In this document: positions 1 through 8,819 of the stretch, piece after piece
Layout: each line of letters begins with the position of its first letter
Numbering within the stretch: position 1 is the stretch's first letter
Assembly (NCBI RefSeq): GCF_000020125.1
Contig: NC_010676.1
Coordinates: forward strand, 868,001-932,000
Length of the DNA: 64,000 bases
Reading direction: 5' to 3'
Source: Paraburkholderia phytofirmans PsJN
Lineage (GTDB): Bacteria > Pseudomonadota > Gammaproteobacteria > Burkholderiales > Burkholderiaceae
Program-made: the position numbers and the translations under genes
Notes under the pieces: generated by a model
What the model saw: only the letters and a program-made list of their open reading frames with translations
Told to the model about the DNA's origin: nothing
Database searches by the model: none

Positions 1-166
1 GCGTGCTGCCTGCATACCAGCGGACTGGATCCGCATGCGTTTCCGCAACGTTGATGCGGTGTTCAAGATCGACCAGATCGACCGACGACGCCAGATAGGC
101 CTCGCGTTCATGGTCCTCGGTGGTGATCAGCAAGGCGCTCAGTTTCTTTGCAAGTTCGGTGAACAT
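1..166 (-). CDS. DUF3563 family small protein (C-terminus cut by window edge)
   Basis: A short reading frame opens with ATG at 166 on the minus strand behind GGAG (ggactggagaaaatc) and runs off the window edge with no stop, giving 55 visible codons. The translation begins MFTELAKKLSALL and contains REAYLASSVDLVDLEHRI, which matches my memory of the DUF3563 family: small Burkholderiales proteins with a conserved YLA.S.D..DLE.R core. The function of the family is unknown to me. The AT-richer stretch up to about 416 on the other side carries the promoters of this gene and its divergent neighbour. Confidence 0.7.
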   Translation of the reverse strand, partial: MFTELAKKLSALLITTEDHEREAYLASSVDLVDLEHRINVAETHADPVRWYAGST

Positions 167-416
167 GATTTTCTCCAGTCCGTGTTGCGACGAGTGCTTC
201 GATCCGGCTGCGGGAGCCGGCGTTGCCCGTCGATGGAATGCAGCTTAGGCGCGAAGAATGAGCCGGAAATGAGCGCTCGAAAGCGGCGAATCACACCTTG
301 ACCCTGTGCGAATTCCGGACTGGTACGCAGCTAATTTCCCCCTCATTCTGCGTGACCACAATGCAGTCATTCGATGCAGCCAACCGACTCGCACCGATCG
401 ACAAGGGGAACAGAAC

Positions 417-695
417 ATGAAAGTCATTCGCCATCTAATAATCGCCGCCGCGCTCGGCGCCGGCCTGGTGAGCTGCGCCCAGGCGCATGTGTTCGTCGGG
501 GTCGGGCTTGGAGTAGGCGGCCCCGTGTTTCCGGTGGTGCCTGCTTACGTGCCGCCGCCGGTCTACTACGCACCGCCGCCACCGCCTCCGCCGCCGGTGT
601 ACACGGCGCCGGTCGTGATCGGGTACTACGGGCATCCGTACTATCCGCGCTATTACGGCGGCTGGGGTTACGGCTATGGCTACTGGCGCCGTTGA
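417..695 (+). CDS. small exported Pro/Tyr/Gly-rich protein
   Basis: The 92-residue product starts with a signal peptide (MKVIRHLIIAAALGAGLVSCAQAH). The cleavage could be after AQA, or LVSC could act as a lipobox. The mature part is low complexity: a run of eight prolines near the middle, many YY/PPP motifs and a GGWGYGYGYW C-terminus. I chose ATG 417 over the upstream open frame because AAGGGGA lies at the right distance and the signal peptide starts there. Similar small Pro/Tyr-rich exported proteins are frequent in Burkholderiales; I cannot assign a function. It lies 73 bp before another small lipoprotein gene on the same strand. Confidence 0.7.
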   Translation: MKVIRHLIIAAALGAGLVSCAQAHVFVGVGLGVGGPVFPVVPAYVPPPVYYAPPPPPPPPVYTAPVVIGYYGHPYYPRYYGGWGYGYGYWRR

Positions 696-768
696 GGCGC
701 CGGCTCGAAACGGCAGTACCCCGAACCAACATCAAATTAACGATTAACGATCAAGAGGATCATCGGTC

Positions 769-1050
769 ATGAAGCAACGTCAAATGGCTTTGGTCGCCGC
801 TACCGCGCTGGCGCTTTCACTCGTATCCGGCTGTGCCGTCGCCGACGATGGCTACGCCTACGGCTACTACATGAGCCGTCATCCGAACATCGAAGCGGCG
901 GATTTCAACGCGCAGCAGGCCATCGGGCGGATGCGCGCCGCGCAGCGCGCCAACGGCTACGACATGGGCGGCCACGCAGGCCGGGCGATCGCCTTGATGC
1001 AGGAAGCCCGCGCCGAAATGCAGGCCTCCGCCGAAATGGCGACGCGTTGA
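769..1050 (+). CDS. small putative lipoprotein
   Basis: The 93-residue protein has a lipoprotein signal peptide with a clear lipobox, LVSGC, at about residues 18-22, so it is probably anchored in the outer membrane. The mature part is short and predicted helical (FNAQQAIGRMRAAQRANG and AIALMQEARAEMQASAEMATR). GAGG precedes the ATG. It follows the proline-rich exported protein on the same strand and may share its transcript. I recognise no domain, so the function is unknown. Confidence 0.7.
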   Translation: MKQRQMALVAATALALSLVSGCAVADDGYAYGYYMSRHPNIEAADFNAQQAIGRMRAAQRANGYDMGGHAGRAIALMQEARAEMQASAEMATR

Positions 1051-1095
1051 GCGCATCGTCCACCTGGACGAGCGCGCTGGCCGGGGCTGGCGGAT

Positions 1096-2091
1096 TTATT
1101 CAGCGCGGCCGGGCGGTCGCGATGTTGCGATGAACGTGTTGATCGCGGCGGCCAGCGCGTGGGGATACTGATACATCATCGCGTGGCCCGCCGAACGCAC
1201 TACGAGCAGTTGCGCGTGCGGAATCTGCCCGGCGAGCGCTTCCGAGTTCTGCTTCGGCAAGACCTGGTCGTCGGCGCCCGTCAGGATCAGGGTGGCGAGG
1301 CGTACGTTTTTCAGCGCTGCTGCCGCGGCCTCGTCGCTGGACCAGTCGTGCAGGAGCACGGACTGGCCTTCGGTCACCGTCGCCGAAATGGCGGGCGGCC
1401 GATAGCTGGCCGGCTGGAACATATTCTGACGGAAGCACCGCTGCGCGGCGTCCACTGCGTTGGGCGGAAACAGGACCCGCATGACATCCATGAAGGTCGT
1501 GCCCGCATTGCCGGACAGCGTGGCTTCGACGTCGGGCGTTACCGGCACGCCGAGCGATCCCGGCGCGGGCGCGCTCATGAGGACGATGCGCCGCACGGCG
1601 AGCGGTGCATCGAGCGCGAGTTGCTGGGCAATCGCGCCGCCCATCGACCAGCCGACGAAGGTGACGTCGGAGAGCCGCAGTGTGTCGATCAGCGCGGCCG
1701 CGTCGAGCGTCATGTCTCGCGCCGTGAAGCTCGACGCCGCCGGCTCGGAGCGGCCGATGCCGCGGTTGTCGAAGACGATCACTTCGTGGCGTTTGGCGAG
1801 ATCGGTTAGAAAGGCCGCGTCCCATTCGGCGAGCGTTGCGCGAAAACCGGTTTGCAGCACGATCGGCGTGCCGTGGCCGAAACGGAAGTACGCGATGTCG
1901 CCGTTCACCGTATGCGCGATCTGTTCGCGAATCCACGGCTTGTGGTCCGGGCGATCGGCAACGACAGGGCAGGCCTTCTCGTTCGCGTAGTGGACGGTTT
2001 TCGCTTCGACGGGCGCGGGCTGCGTGGCGCCGAACAGCGCGGCCAGCGCGGCCAGCGAACCCGCTCCGATGAGAGTCCGCAGGCGCGTCAT
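1096..2091 (-). CDS. exported alpha/beta hydrolase
   Basis: The 331-residue protein has an N-terminal signal sequence (about residues 1-30, ending PAPVEAKT) followed by an alpha/beta-hydrolase fold. Visible landmarks are the oxyanion/strand region (GTPIVLQTGF), the FDNRGIGRSEP strand-turn, the nucleophile elbow GWSMGG (Ser about 147), a late Asp in TGADDQVL and the catalytic His in RSAGHAMM. The substrate cannot be inferred. Its start overlaps the stop of the upstream response-regulator gene by 4 bp (ATGA), so the two are translationally coupled and the hydrolase is probably made together with that regulator. Confidence 0.85.
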   Translation of the reverse strand: MTRLRTLIGAGSLAALAALFGATQPAPVEAKTVHYANEKACPVVADRPDHKPWIREQIAHTVNGDIAYFRFGHGTPIVLQTGFRATLAEWDAAFLTDLAKRHEVIVFDNRGIGRSEPAASSFTARDMTLDAAALIDTLRLSDVTFVGWSMGGAIAQQLALDAPLAVRRIVLMSAPAPGSLGVPVTPDVEATLSGNAGTTFMDVMRVLFPPNAVDAAQRCFRQNMFQPASYRPPAISATVTEGQSVLLHDWSSDEAAAAALKNVRLATLILTGADDQVLPKQNSEALAGQIPHAQLLVVRSAGHAMMYQYPHALAAAINTFIATSRPPGRAE

Positions 2092-2771
2092 GACGCCGGT
2101 CCCTTGCCGGCTTCGCCGAGCATGACGGTCCAGCCGAGCCCGCGCACATTGCGAATCACCGAGAGGCCGAATTTCTTGCGCACCGAATGAATCAGCACGT
2201 CCACCGCGTTGCTTTCCACCTCTTTGCCCCAGCCGTACAAACGGTCTTCGAGTTGTTCGCGCGACAGGATCGTGCCGGGGCGTTCGAGAAACGCGAGCAT
2301 CAGCGCGAATTCGCGTGCGGACAGTACGGTCGTTGCGCCGTTGCAGGTCAGCGTGCGCTTGTCGAGATCGAGGCTGAGCGATTCGTCGCCGAGACGCGAC
2401 GACGCGTAGCCCGCTTTGCGCCGCAGTACGGCGCGGATGCGGGCGAGCAGTTCGGGGACGTCGAACGGTTTCAGGAGGTAGTCGTCGGCGCCGACATCGA
2501 GGCCTTGTACGCGCGAATCGAGATCGTCGCGGGCGGTCAGGATCAGCACCGGGACCGCGTTGCCCGCCGCGCGCGACGACTTCAGCAACTCGATGCCGCT
2601 CAAGCCGGGCAAGCCCAGATCGAGCAGCACGACGGTGTATTCGGCATTGGCCATCGCGTCGCGCCCGGCTACGCCGTCCCTCACCCAGTCGACGCTGTAG
2701 TCGGCGTCCTTGAGGGCGCGCAGCAGACTTTGACCGATCTGCAGGTCGTCTTCAACGAGGAGAATTCTCAT
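2088..2771 (-). CDS. OmpR/PhoB-family response regulator (QseB/PmrA-like)
   Basis: The 227-residue protein starts MRILLVEDDLQIG. It has a receiver domain with the acidic pocket (EDD at residues 7-9), the phospho-accepting Asp in VLLDLGLPG (about 51), the conserved Thr in LTARDD and Lys in LLKPFD. A C-terminal winged-helix DNA-binding domain follows (LSAREFALMLAFLERPGTILSR, RNVRGLGWTV). I set the start at 2771 because the receiver begins there; the longer open frame upstream is low-quality. No histidine kinase gene is adjacent in the window, so it is an orphan regulator here, coupled to an exported hydrolase. Confidence 0.9.
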   Translation of the reverse strand: MRILLVEDDLQIGQSLLRALKDADYSVDWVRDGVAGRDAMANAEYTVVLLDLGLPGLSGIELLKSSRAAGNAVPVLILTARDDLDSRVQGLDVGADDYLLKPFDVPELLARIRAVLRRKAGYASSRLGDESLSLDLDKRTLTCNGATTVLSAREFALMLAFLERPGTILSREQLEDRLYGWGKEVESNAVDVLIHSVRKKFGLSVIRNVRGLGWTVMLGEAGKGPAS

Positions 2772-2838
2772 GATCGTCCTGTCGGCAACAGTCGGGTTGC
2801 GCCTGACTCGCGGCTCGCGGGCGCCTGGCCAAGCCACG

Positions 2839-3030
2839 CTAAGCGAGCGTTTGAATGATAACCGACGCACGCGCGGCGGCATGATCCGGCGTGCCGATCT
2901 GGTCGAACGGATGAGAGGTCTTGTGCGTGCCGACGCAAGCGTGGACGCGGAACAGTTCGAGAACTTCGCTGCGCGCGAAGCGCTGGGTGGTGGCCGGGAC
3001 TTGCGGCGTGCCGGCATCCCGCTGGCGCAT
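2839..3030 (-). CDS. possible small protein, unknown function
   Basis: A 63-residue frame (MRQRDAGTPQVPATTQRF, ending ASVIIQTLA) shows the strong G/C preference at third codon positions seen in real genes of this window. Its sequence is balanced and protein-like (SEVLELFRVHACVGTHKT). No clear Shine-Dalgarno is visible and the in-frame TGA just upstream limits the start. It lies between the response-regulator start and another small frame, all on the minus strand. I do not recognise the family; treat it as a candidate. Confidence 0.4.
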   Translation of the reverse strand: MRQRDAGTPQVPATTQRFARSEVLELFRVHACVGTHKTSHPFDQIGTPDHAAARASVIIQTLA

Positions 3031-3080
3031 GGGGCGGATCGGGCCGCCACGTCACGCGATGCGGGCGGTTCGCGGTGCCG

Positions 3081-3224
3081 TCAATAGGCGCCGGCCATGG
3101 CGAGCAGATAGAACGGCAGCAGATCCTCGTCCGATGGCGGCGGCTCCAGCGCTGCTGCGGACGCGCCGGCGGTTGCGTCGGCTGTGTCATCGAGCTCGGT
3201 GGAGAGGGCGGTTTGCGTGTCCAT
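3081..3224 (-). CDS. small acidic protein, unknown function
   Basis: A 47-residue frame starts at ATG 3224 behind GAGGA (gcgaggattagcatc). The product is acidic and Ala-rich (MDTQTALSTELDDTAD), followed by LEPPPSDEDLLPFYLLAMAGAY. The good Shine-Dalgarno, the GC3-rich codons and the same orientation as the downstream regulator support a real gene. No domain is recognised. The next frame downstream begins about 50 bp after its stop. Confidence 0.5.
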   Translation of the reverse strand: MDTQTALSTELDDTADATAGASAAALEPPPSDEDLLPFYLLAMAGAY

Positions 3225-3381
3225 GATGCTAATCCTCGCGATGATCGGACCGCATCTGCGGAGATCCCGGAGGGTCTTTCCGTGCGGTACAGAGTCATCG
3301 TGATCCTCGTGAATTAGCGCGAAATTAGCCGGTATTCCGAACCCTGCGATGGCCAGGGCGCAGGGTTCCGAAACACGATTG

Positions 3382-3936
3382 TTAGCGCGATGACTGCGCC
3401 ACCGCGTGCTGCTCGGAATACCACGCCGTGAACTTCACCGCGGCGACCAGCGCGGCCACGGTCGCCATCACACCCACCGAATGAGGCAGCGCGGGCGCAT
3501 AAACCATCGCGATGTCGGCCAGCACCAGCATCCCGAACGCGAGTGCCCAGGCTGCGCTGATCACGTAGTTGACGTGGATGAAGCGCGCGCTGTTCCAATG
3601 CTCGCGGCCGACGCTCTCGCGTGCGTATTGCAGGGTGAACGGCCGGCGCAAGGCGATCGATGTCAGCACGATCAGCGCAAGCCCTGCATCGACACGCAGC
3701 CGCACTGCGGCGATCGACCAGTGCACGTCACTGGTCAGCGCATAAACGGCCAGCGCCCCGAATAGCAGGACGGTGCCGGCTTCCAGCAGCTTGACGTGGC
3801 GAGCCGGGCTCACGATATCGCGCGCGAGCAGCGCGGCGGCGACGAGCGCACCGGCCATCAGTCCGGTCTGCGCACCGGCGAGGCGCTCGATCACGGCAAA
3901 GGCCAGAAATGGGGCAAAGCTCAGCAAGAGATTCAT
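3382..3936 (-). CDS. integral membrane protein, unknown function
   Basis: The 184-residue product is almost entirely hydrophobic with about six predicted membrane segments (LLLSFAPFLAFAVIERLAG at the N-terminus, then a segment pair around residues 30-65, 85-95, 125-145 and 150-165). It has no signal-peptide cleavage site. The shape resembles small septation-protein-A-like or DUF-type inner-membrane proteins, but I cannot name the family. It is transcribed away from the small exported-protein gene at 4222. Confidence 0.7.
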   Translation of the reverse strand: MNLLLSFAPFLAFAVIERLAGAQTGLMAGALVAAALLARDIVSPARHVKLLEAGTVLLFGALAVYALTSDVHWSIAAVRLRVDAGLALIVLTSIALRRPFTLQYARESVGREHWNSARFIHVNYVISAAWALAFGMLVLADIAMVYAPALPHSVGVMATVAALVAAVKFTAWYSEQHAVAQSSR

Positions 3937-4221
3937 GGTGGACTCCAGAGTATCGGCTGATTCGCGTGATGGCGGCCGGCCGTGTGTTTCGCGAAACGCA
4001 GACTATGGACGGCGGCCGATGCGAAGCCGGGTGCCAAAATGTTTACAGTGGAAAGATATTGCCTATATTTTCAGCGCGAGTCAAGAGAAACGATGGGGAG
4101 TCAATGCAATTCGAGCGTCGTCGCCATGCTCACTTCCAGCTAACTGTCGGAGCCGATCATATGGACTGCAGCACACGAAACGGCTCTTAATCGACAACAA
4201 CCAAGGTGAAGGAGAATCATC

Positions 4222-4503
4222 ATGTCGACACTTCGTACAGCTTTGGCCGGCGCCGTGATGGCCGCGTCCGCTCTTACGGTGAGTACTGCTCACGCCGCCG
4301 ACGGTTGTGGCCCGAACGGCTGGCGCGGGACCTGGGGCCATTGCCATTACGCGCCGCCGGTCTATGTCGCGCCGCGTCCGGTGATTTACGCACCGCCGCC
4401 GGTCTCGACCTATGCGTGCCCGCCGGGCTACTGGCTGGGCCCGTGGGGCCATTGCCGCGACACGCCGTATCACGGCCGCCTGCCGAACGGCGGATGGCAA
4501 TGA
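4222..4503 (+). CDS. exported GCG/WGHC-repeat small protein
   Basis: The 93-residue protein has a cleavable signal peptide (ending STAHA, cleaved before ADGCGP). It carries two similar Cys-containing motifs, GWRGTWGHCHYAPPVYVAP and YWLGPWGHCRDTPYHG. This is the layout of small exported GCG_CRPN-like proteins, where a GCG prefix precedes W.G.WGHC units. AAGGAGA precedes the ATG. Function unknown; disulfide-stabilised envelope peptides are one possibility. Confidence 0.75.
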   Translation: MSTLRTALAGAVMAASALTVSTAHAADGCGPNGWRGTWGHCHYAPPVYVAPRPVIYAPPPVSTYACPPGYWLGPWGHCRDTPYHGRLPNGGWQ

Positions 4504-4680
4504 GCGGGGCAAAGCCTGATCTTTCGCCGGCGATGGTTCCGGCGGCAGGTCGTGCCGAGGGCCCGTCGCGTGTGCCCACCTTATCCACAGAAATTGTTCA
4601 CATCCCTGTGGACAACTCCTGGCCAAGCGGCATAACTGATTGAGCGCAGTAGGAATTCTTCACTGGAGCAGCGAACGCGC

Positions 4681-6687
4681 TCACTCCGTCGGCGAGGCGA
4701 GCAACGACACCGGCACACCACGGCAACTGACCCGGGCGACGAGCTCCGCCCCCAGGCCCGCGCTCGATTTCTCGTGCGCATCGAACGACGTCATCTCCCT
4801 GTCGACCCGCAGAATATTGATCGGCCACGACGCACGGGACAGCCGTTCGTGCGCGAAAGCGCCGACCCACAGCGGCGTGACGGACGTGCCGTTGCCCACC
4901 GCGTAACCGCTGGGCCAGAACCGCAGCACGTCGCGTTCGTCGCGCGTATCGCCTGGACGCATGAACACCACCGAGGACGGCACGCCGTTGTTGAGCTTCG
5001 GCAAGACCGGCAGCGACACCGCCGCCACATTGGGCGACGCTAGGGAGAGCAGGCTGTGCGCCGAGACGTCCGTGCCTTCCACCCAGCCTTGGGCGCGCAA
5101 CTGTCCGCGAATCGAATCGAGGTTCGAGACCCACTGCAGAGTGAGCGGCTCCTGGCGGTCGCCGCCCATGTCCGAGCGATAGCACGGCAGGCGTTTCCAC
5201 ACGGAGAGCGTCCACTGCGATTGCGAGACCAGCACGGGAGGCGGGCGCAATGCGCTGTCCGGCGGCGGGGTGGGCATGTTGAAGCCGACCTGCACGCCCA
5301 CGCTGACCAGCACGACCACCAGCACCACGACGGGCATGAACGCGCGTTCGGGGGGCGTCTCCGGGTGCCGCCACATCGCTGTCAAACTAACGATCGCCAC
5401 CCAGATGTACGCGAGCGCGGCGCCCCCGATCGCGTCGGACACCCAGTACCTGCCGAAGTACAGCCCGGCGAGCGCGACCAGGATCACCACGATCGCACTC
5501 GCGGTTGCGACCAGCACCCCTTCCAGTCTGCCGACCCGGCGCGCCAGCAGAAATGCCAGGAAACCGTACACGATGACGGTTGCGGCGACGTGATTGCTCG
5601 GAAACACGTAGGCGCCGATCATCGACGTATTGGGTGGCGCGCGGCGCATCGCGAACTGCAGCACGTAGATCAGCAATTGGGAAAACAACACTGCTGCGAG
5701 CCAGTAGCCGACGGTGCGCCAGCGCCGCTCCAGCAGCATCCAAACCGTGACCGTCACGACCAGCACCCCGAGTGTGAGGCTGCTGCCGAGCGTCGAGAGA
5801 CCGGCGAGAACGGTATCGCTCCAGGGCGTGCGCACCGATTGCAGGAAGTGATAGACGGAGGCGTCCACGCGCGTCAGCGGATCGCCGCTGGCGACGTCGT
5901 CGAGCACGCCGAAAAACAGCGCGCCCGACACGAGCACCGCCAGCGACGTCAGCAAGAGACTGCCGGCGTCCGGTGTATTGGGGTCGAGCATCTTGCGCGC
6001 GAAACGGCCGAACGGGCCCGGATGCCGGCAGGCCCAACTTCCCAATTGCTGACCCGCCGCGCTCGACCACGCATTGGCATGGGAGAGCAGAAAGCGCGCG
6101 GCGCGAAAGCTGAGCCAGACGATGCCCACCAGCAGCGCGATGATCACGACGAGCCGGAACGACACCGCGCCGGCCAGCAGCACCGAGGCGCCGAAGATCA
6201 TGCCCGGCAGGATATGGGCGGGCGCCCAGATCAGCGCCGACAGCACGTTCATCGCGTAAAAGCGCAGCGGCGGCATGCCCAGCATGCCCGCCACCACCGG
6301 CACGATCGCCCGCAAGGGGCCGATGAAGCGCGCCAGCACGACGCTCTTCGCGCCATGTTTGCGGAAGAAGCGGTGGCCTGCCTCGAGCACCTCGGGATGT
6401 TTGGAGAACGGCCAGAACTGGACGATCCGGTCCTTGTAGCGGCTGCCGATCCAGAAGCTCATGCCGTCGCCGGCGATGGCGCCGGCGATCGCCCACACGA
6501 GCGCCCAGCCGAGGCTCAGCGAACCCGTGCCGATCAGCGCGCCGGCGAGGAACATGGCGGTGCTGCCCGGAACGAAAGTGCCGATGACGGCGAGGGACTC
6601 CAGAAACGCCGCCAGGAAGATGACCGTGAGCGTCCAGCCGGGATGGCCGGCTAACTGGTGCAATAGGTGGATGTAGGCGTGCTCCAT
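4681..6687 (-). CDS. DedA-PAP2-LssY three-domain membrane protein
   Basis: The 668-residue protein fuses three parts. Residues about 1-200 are a DedA/SNARE-associated domain (FLESLAVIGTFVPGSTAMFLAG; GRFFRKHG-type loop; FIGPLRAIVPVVAGM). Residues about 240-460 are a PAP2-like phosphatase domain. Residues about 490-668 form a soluble LssY C-terminal domain (WKRLPCYRSDMGGD, GYAVGNGTSVTPLWVG). DedA proteins flip or move phospholipids and undecaprenyl phosphate; PAP2 enzymes dephosphorylate lipid phosphates. Here the PAP2 motifs are altered: PSNH (363-366) replaces PSGH, and the GRYWVSD motif has Tyr414 where the second catalytic His is expected. The known relative is Legionella LssY. It stands alone, convergent with the gene at 4222. 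Confidence 0.85.
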   Translation of the reverse strand: MEHAYIHLLHQLAGHPGWTLTVIFLAAFLESLAVIGTFVPGSTAMFLAGALIGTGSLSLGWALVWAIAGAIAGDGMSFWIGSRYKDRIVQFWPFSKHPEVLEAGHRFFRKHGAKSVVLARFIGPLRAIVPVVAGMLGMPPLRFYAMNVLSALIWAPAHILPGMIFGASVLLAGAVSFRLVVIIALLVGIVWLSFRAARFLLSHANAWSSAAGQQLGSWACRHPGPFGRFARKMLDPNTPDAGSLLLTSLAVLVSGALFFGVLDDVASGDPLTRVDASVYHFLQSVRTPWSDTVLAGLSTLGSSLTLGVLVVTVTVWMLLERRWRTVGYWLAAVLFSQLLIYVLQFAMRRAPPNTSMIGAYVFPSNHVAATVIVYGFLAFLLARRVGRLEGVLVATASAIVVILVALAGLYFGRYWVSDAIGGAALAYIWVAIVSLTAMWRHPETPPERAFMPVVVLVVVLVSVGVQVGFNMPTPPPDSALRPPPVLVSQSQWTLSVWKRLPCYRSDMGGDRQEPLTLQWVSNLDSIRGQLRAQGWVEGTDVSAHSLLSLASPNVAAVSLPVLPKLNNGVPSSVVFMRPGDTRDERDVLRFWPSGYAVGNGTSVTPLWVGAFAHERLSRASWPINILRVDREMTSFDAHEKSSAGLGAELVARVSCRGVPVSLLASPTE

Positions 6688-6773
6688 CGTGCGCGATCAG
6701 CCGTTCTGGCGTAACGATTGATCATAACGCGCGAGGGAGCAGTCTTATTCCTTTTTGGACGCCGGCCGCGGGT

Positions 6774-7472
6774 TCACGAAGCGCTAAGCGAATCGCCGGA
6801 CACGTGAACGCGTTCGCCGATCTGCACGGCCGGTTGCGTCGGATAGCTGAAGTTGCGGTAGCTGCCGTCCTGCATGCGGACCTGAACCTGGTAGGTGGTC
6901 TGCTTGCGCACCGCGTGCTCGATGCCGTTACCGGCGAGGCCGCCGCCGACGGCGCCCGCGATCGTCGTGAGAATCTTGCCGCGGCCGCCGCCGATCTGAT
7001 TGCCGACCAGCCCGCCCGCCACCGCTCCACCCAGCGCGCCGAGCCCCGTGGTCGGCTCGGGAGCCTGCACCGTATTGATGGCGACGACTTCGCCCGCGTA
7101 CGGGTCGGCGGCGACCGGCCTCGGCGTCGCGGCTTCATAAGGTGCCTGGTAGCCCTGATTGTTCGCGTAGTTCGGCGCGGCCGCCGGGGTTGCACGGTGC
7201 GGATGATGTACCGGCGGCCGGGCGGGAGCGGCTTGCTGTGCCGTCTGCTGAACCGGAGCCGGTTGCGGCGCCGCGACTGGCGCGTTGGCGACCGGCGCCG
7301 CCGTTGCCGTAACCGGCGGCGCGGGTTCCGTGACGGCATGCGAAACCGGCAGCAGACCGGTCATCGCGGCGATGCCGGTTGCGCTCGCCAGGATGACGGC
7401 GACAGCCGCGCCGGCAACCAGCGGATGAATACGGCTGCGTTGCGGTTGGCTGGAGGTGAGGTTCGTGTTCAT
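6774..7472 (-). CDS. glycine-zipper 2TM domain envelope protein
   Basis: The 232-residue protein has an N-terminal membrane anchor (about residues 16-42), a long Ala/Pro/Gln-rich linker (about 45-120) and a glycine-zipper domain (LGALGGAVAGGLVGNQIGGG, then TIAGAVGGGLAGNGIEHAV). It ends in a small beta domain that looks like the SlyB/17-kDa antigen C-terminus (TYQVQVRMQDGSYRNFSY). It probably spans or lines the cell envelope. The gene stands alone; its ATG at 7472 follows a weak purine-rich stretch. Confidence 0.85.
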   Translation of the reverse strand: MNTNLTSSQPQRSRIHPLVAGAAVAVILASATGIAAMTGLLPVSHAVTEPAPPVTATAAPVANAPVAAPQPAPVQQTAQQAAPARPPVHHPHRATPAAAPNYANNQGYQAPYEAATPRPVAADPYAGEVVAINTVQAPEPTTGLGALGGAVAGGLVGNQIGGGRGKILTTIAGAVGGGLAGNGIEHAVRKQTTYQVQVRMQDGSYRNFSYPTQPAVQIGERVHVSGDSLSAS

Positions 7473-7585
7473 GGCGGACTCCGCGGGTAGATGCCTGCAA
7501 TAACGCCGCCAGACTGCGCCCGGTGGACACGGATCGCTCGCTGCTTTGTAAGGATTTGTACGACTTAGCGCGGGCGGTTACACGT

Positions 7586-8230
7586 TCAGATTTCGTCGCT
7601 GAATTCGTCGAGGAAACGTTGCAGGCGCTCGTGGCGGCTGCTGGCCAGACGTGCGCCGGCCGTCGTTTGAAAACCCGCGGATAGCTTCAGCAGCTTGGTG
7701 CGGAAATGATCGAGCGTGTAGCGCGTGTCATCCAATGGACGCCGGGTTGCGTGCGGATCGGCCGGATCGTACAAGGCGCGTCCCATGCGTCCGGCGACGT
7801 AGAAGCCGCGCGCCACGCCCAGCATGCCGAGCGCGTCGAGCCGGTCGGCGTCCTGCAGCGTTTTCGCTTCGAGCGTGGTCGGCGTGATGTTGGCGGAAAA
7901 ACTGTGCGCCTCGATTGCGTGCGCGGTGGCGTCGACTTGCGCTTGTGTCCAGCCAAGCGAGGTCAGCACGCGTGCCGCTTTTTCCGCCGACAACCGCGAC
8001 GCCTGCGCGCGCAGCGGCGAATTTTTTTCGACCGCTACGCAGTCGTGCAGCAGCGTGGCCGCGAACAGCACCTGCGCGTCGCCGCCTTCCTGCGCCTGAA
8101 TGGCCGCGGCGTTTTTCCAGACGCGTTGCAGATGCGAGGTGTCGTGCGAACCGTCGCCGTTGTCGTCGTACGCGTGCGGCAGGAGGGTGTGGGCCAAATC
8201 CTGAAAGGGGGCGAATGCGGCTTCGGTCAT
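7586..8230 (-). CDS. HD-domain phosphohydrolase (YedJ-like)
   Basis: The 214-residue protein starts MTEAAFAPFQDLAHTLL. It contains the HD metal-site pattern: His in HDTSHLQRVW, the HD pair in LLHDCVAVEK, a later His (IEAHSF) and Asp (LQDADRLDALG). Length and order fit the YedJ/YpgQ group of predicted nucleotide or phosphate-ester hydrolases; the substrate is not inferable. I put the start at 8230, where homology-like sequence begins, rather than at the long upstream extension, which is low complexity. Confidence 0.85.
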   Translation of the reverse strand: MTEAAFAPFQDLAHTLLPHAYDDNGDGSHDTSHLQRVWKNAAAIQAQEGGDAQVLFAATLLHDCVAVEKNSPLRAQASRLSAEKAARVLTSLGWTQAQVDATAHAIEAHSFSANITPTTLEAKTLQDADRLDALGMLGVARGFYVAGRMGRALYDPADPHATRRPLDDTRYTLDHFRTKLLKLSAGFQTTAGARLASSRHERLQRFLDEFSDEI

Positions 8231-8390
8231 CGGTGCGGCCTGTGAAGAAAGCCGTCGATTATCGCGCATCGTTAGTCGAGCTTCGGTCCGGCGGCGGCGA
8301 ACGAAGCGGGCCGGACGTCGTCTTACTATGTGAGCGGCCGGCAGATCGGACCTCGCGGTCGCGCAATTCGACGATGTAACGGAGTGGGCT

Positions 8391-8729
8391 ATGAAGATCG
8401 TAAGGGGCAGTATCGTGGCGTCGGCACTGATGATCGGTACCGTCGCCATAGCGAATGGGCAGTTGGTCACGCAGCGGGGCGCCACCGGTGCGGCTGCCGT
8501 CAATGGCGCGCCTTCCGCTATGACCAACAACGCGGGCGCTACAGCGGGAACGGGCCCTGGAACGGCCGCCGGCATGAGCCCGATGTCGCCGGGCGCGGGA
8601 ACCGTGGGCGGCCTAAGGGCCGGTCCCGCGCTCAATACCATGCGGGCGAACGGCACGAGCCTGAACGCGAACCCAGACCCGCGCGTGCCCAATTTCGCGG
8701 GCAAAGGCACGGCGGCGCCGCGGAATTAG
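8391..8729 (+). CDS. exported Gly/Ala-rich protein, unknown function
   Basis: The 112-residue product has a signal sequence (MKIVRGSIVASALMIGTVAIANGQ). Its mature part is dominated by Gly, Ala, Thr and Asn (TAGTGPGTAAGMSPMSPGAG), probably disordered. GGAG lies 6 nt before the ATG. No domain is recognised. It is divergent from the HD hydrolase gene and lies about 90 bp before the OsmC gene. Confidence 0.65.
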   Translation: MKIVRGSIVASALMIGTVAIANGQLVTQRGATGAAAVNGAPSAMTNNAGATAGTGPGTAAGMSPMSPGAGTVGGLRAGPALNTMRANGTSLNANPDPRVPNFAGKGTAAPRN

Positions 8730-8819
8730 TCAGCAAGATAGACGCGTCCATTGCGTGAACGCCGCGGATAAAATGCACGCCTCGGTGAGTAGATCCGATT
8801 CGACAGCAAGGAGATGGGC

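Noticed and set aside
5056..6654. 532-codon plus-strand frame opposite the DedA-PAP2-LssY gene
   Set aside because: Antisense shadow of a GC3-rich gene; composition is His/Arg/Gln-rich with no domain.
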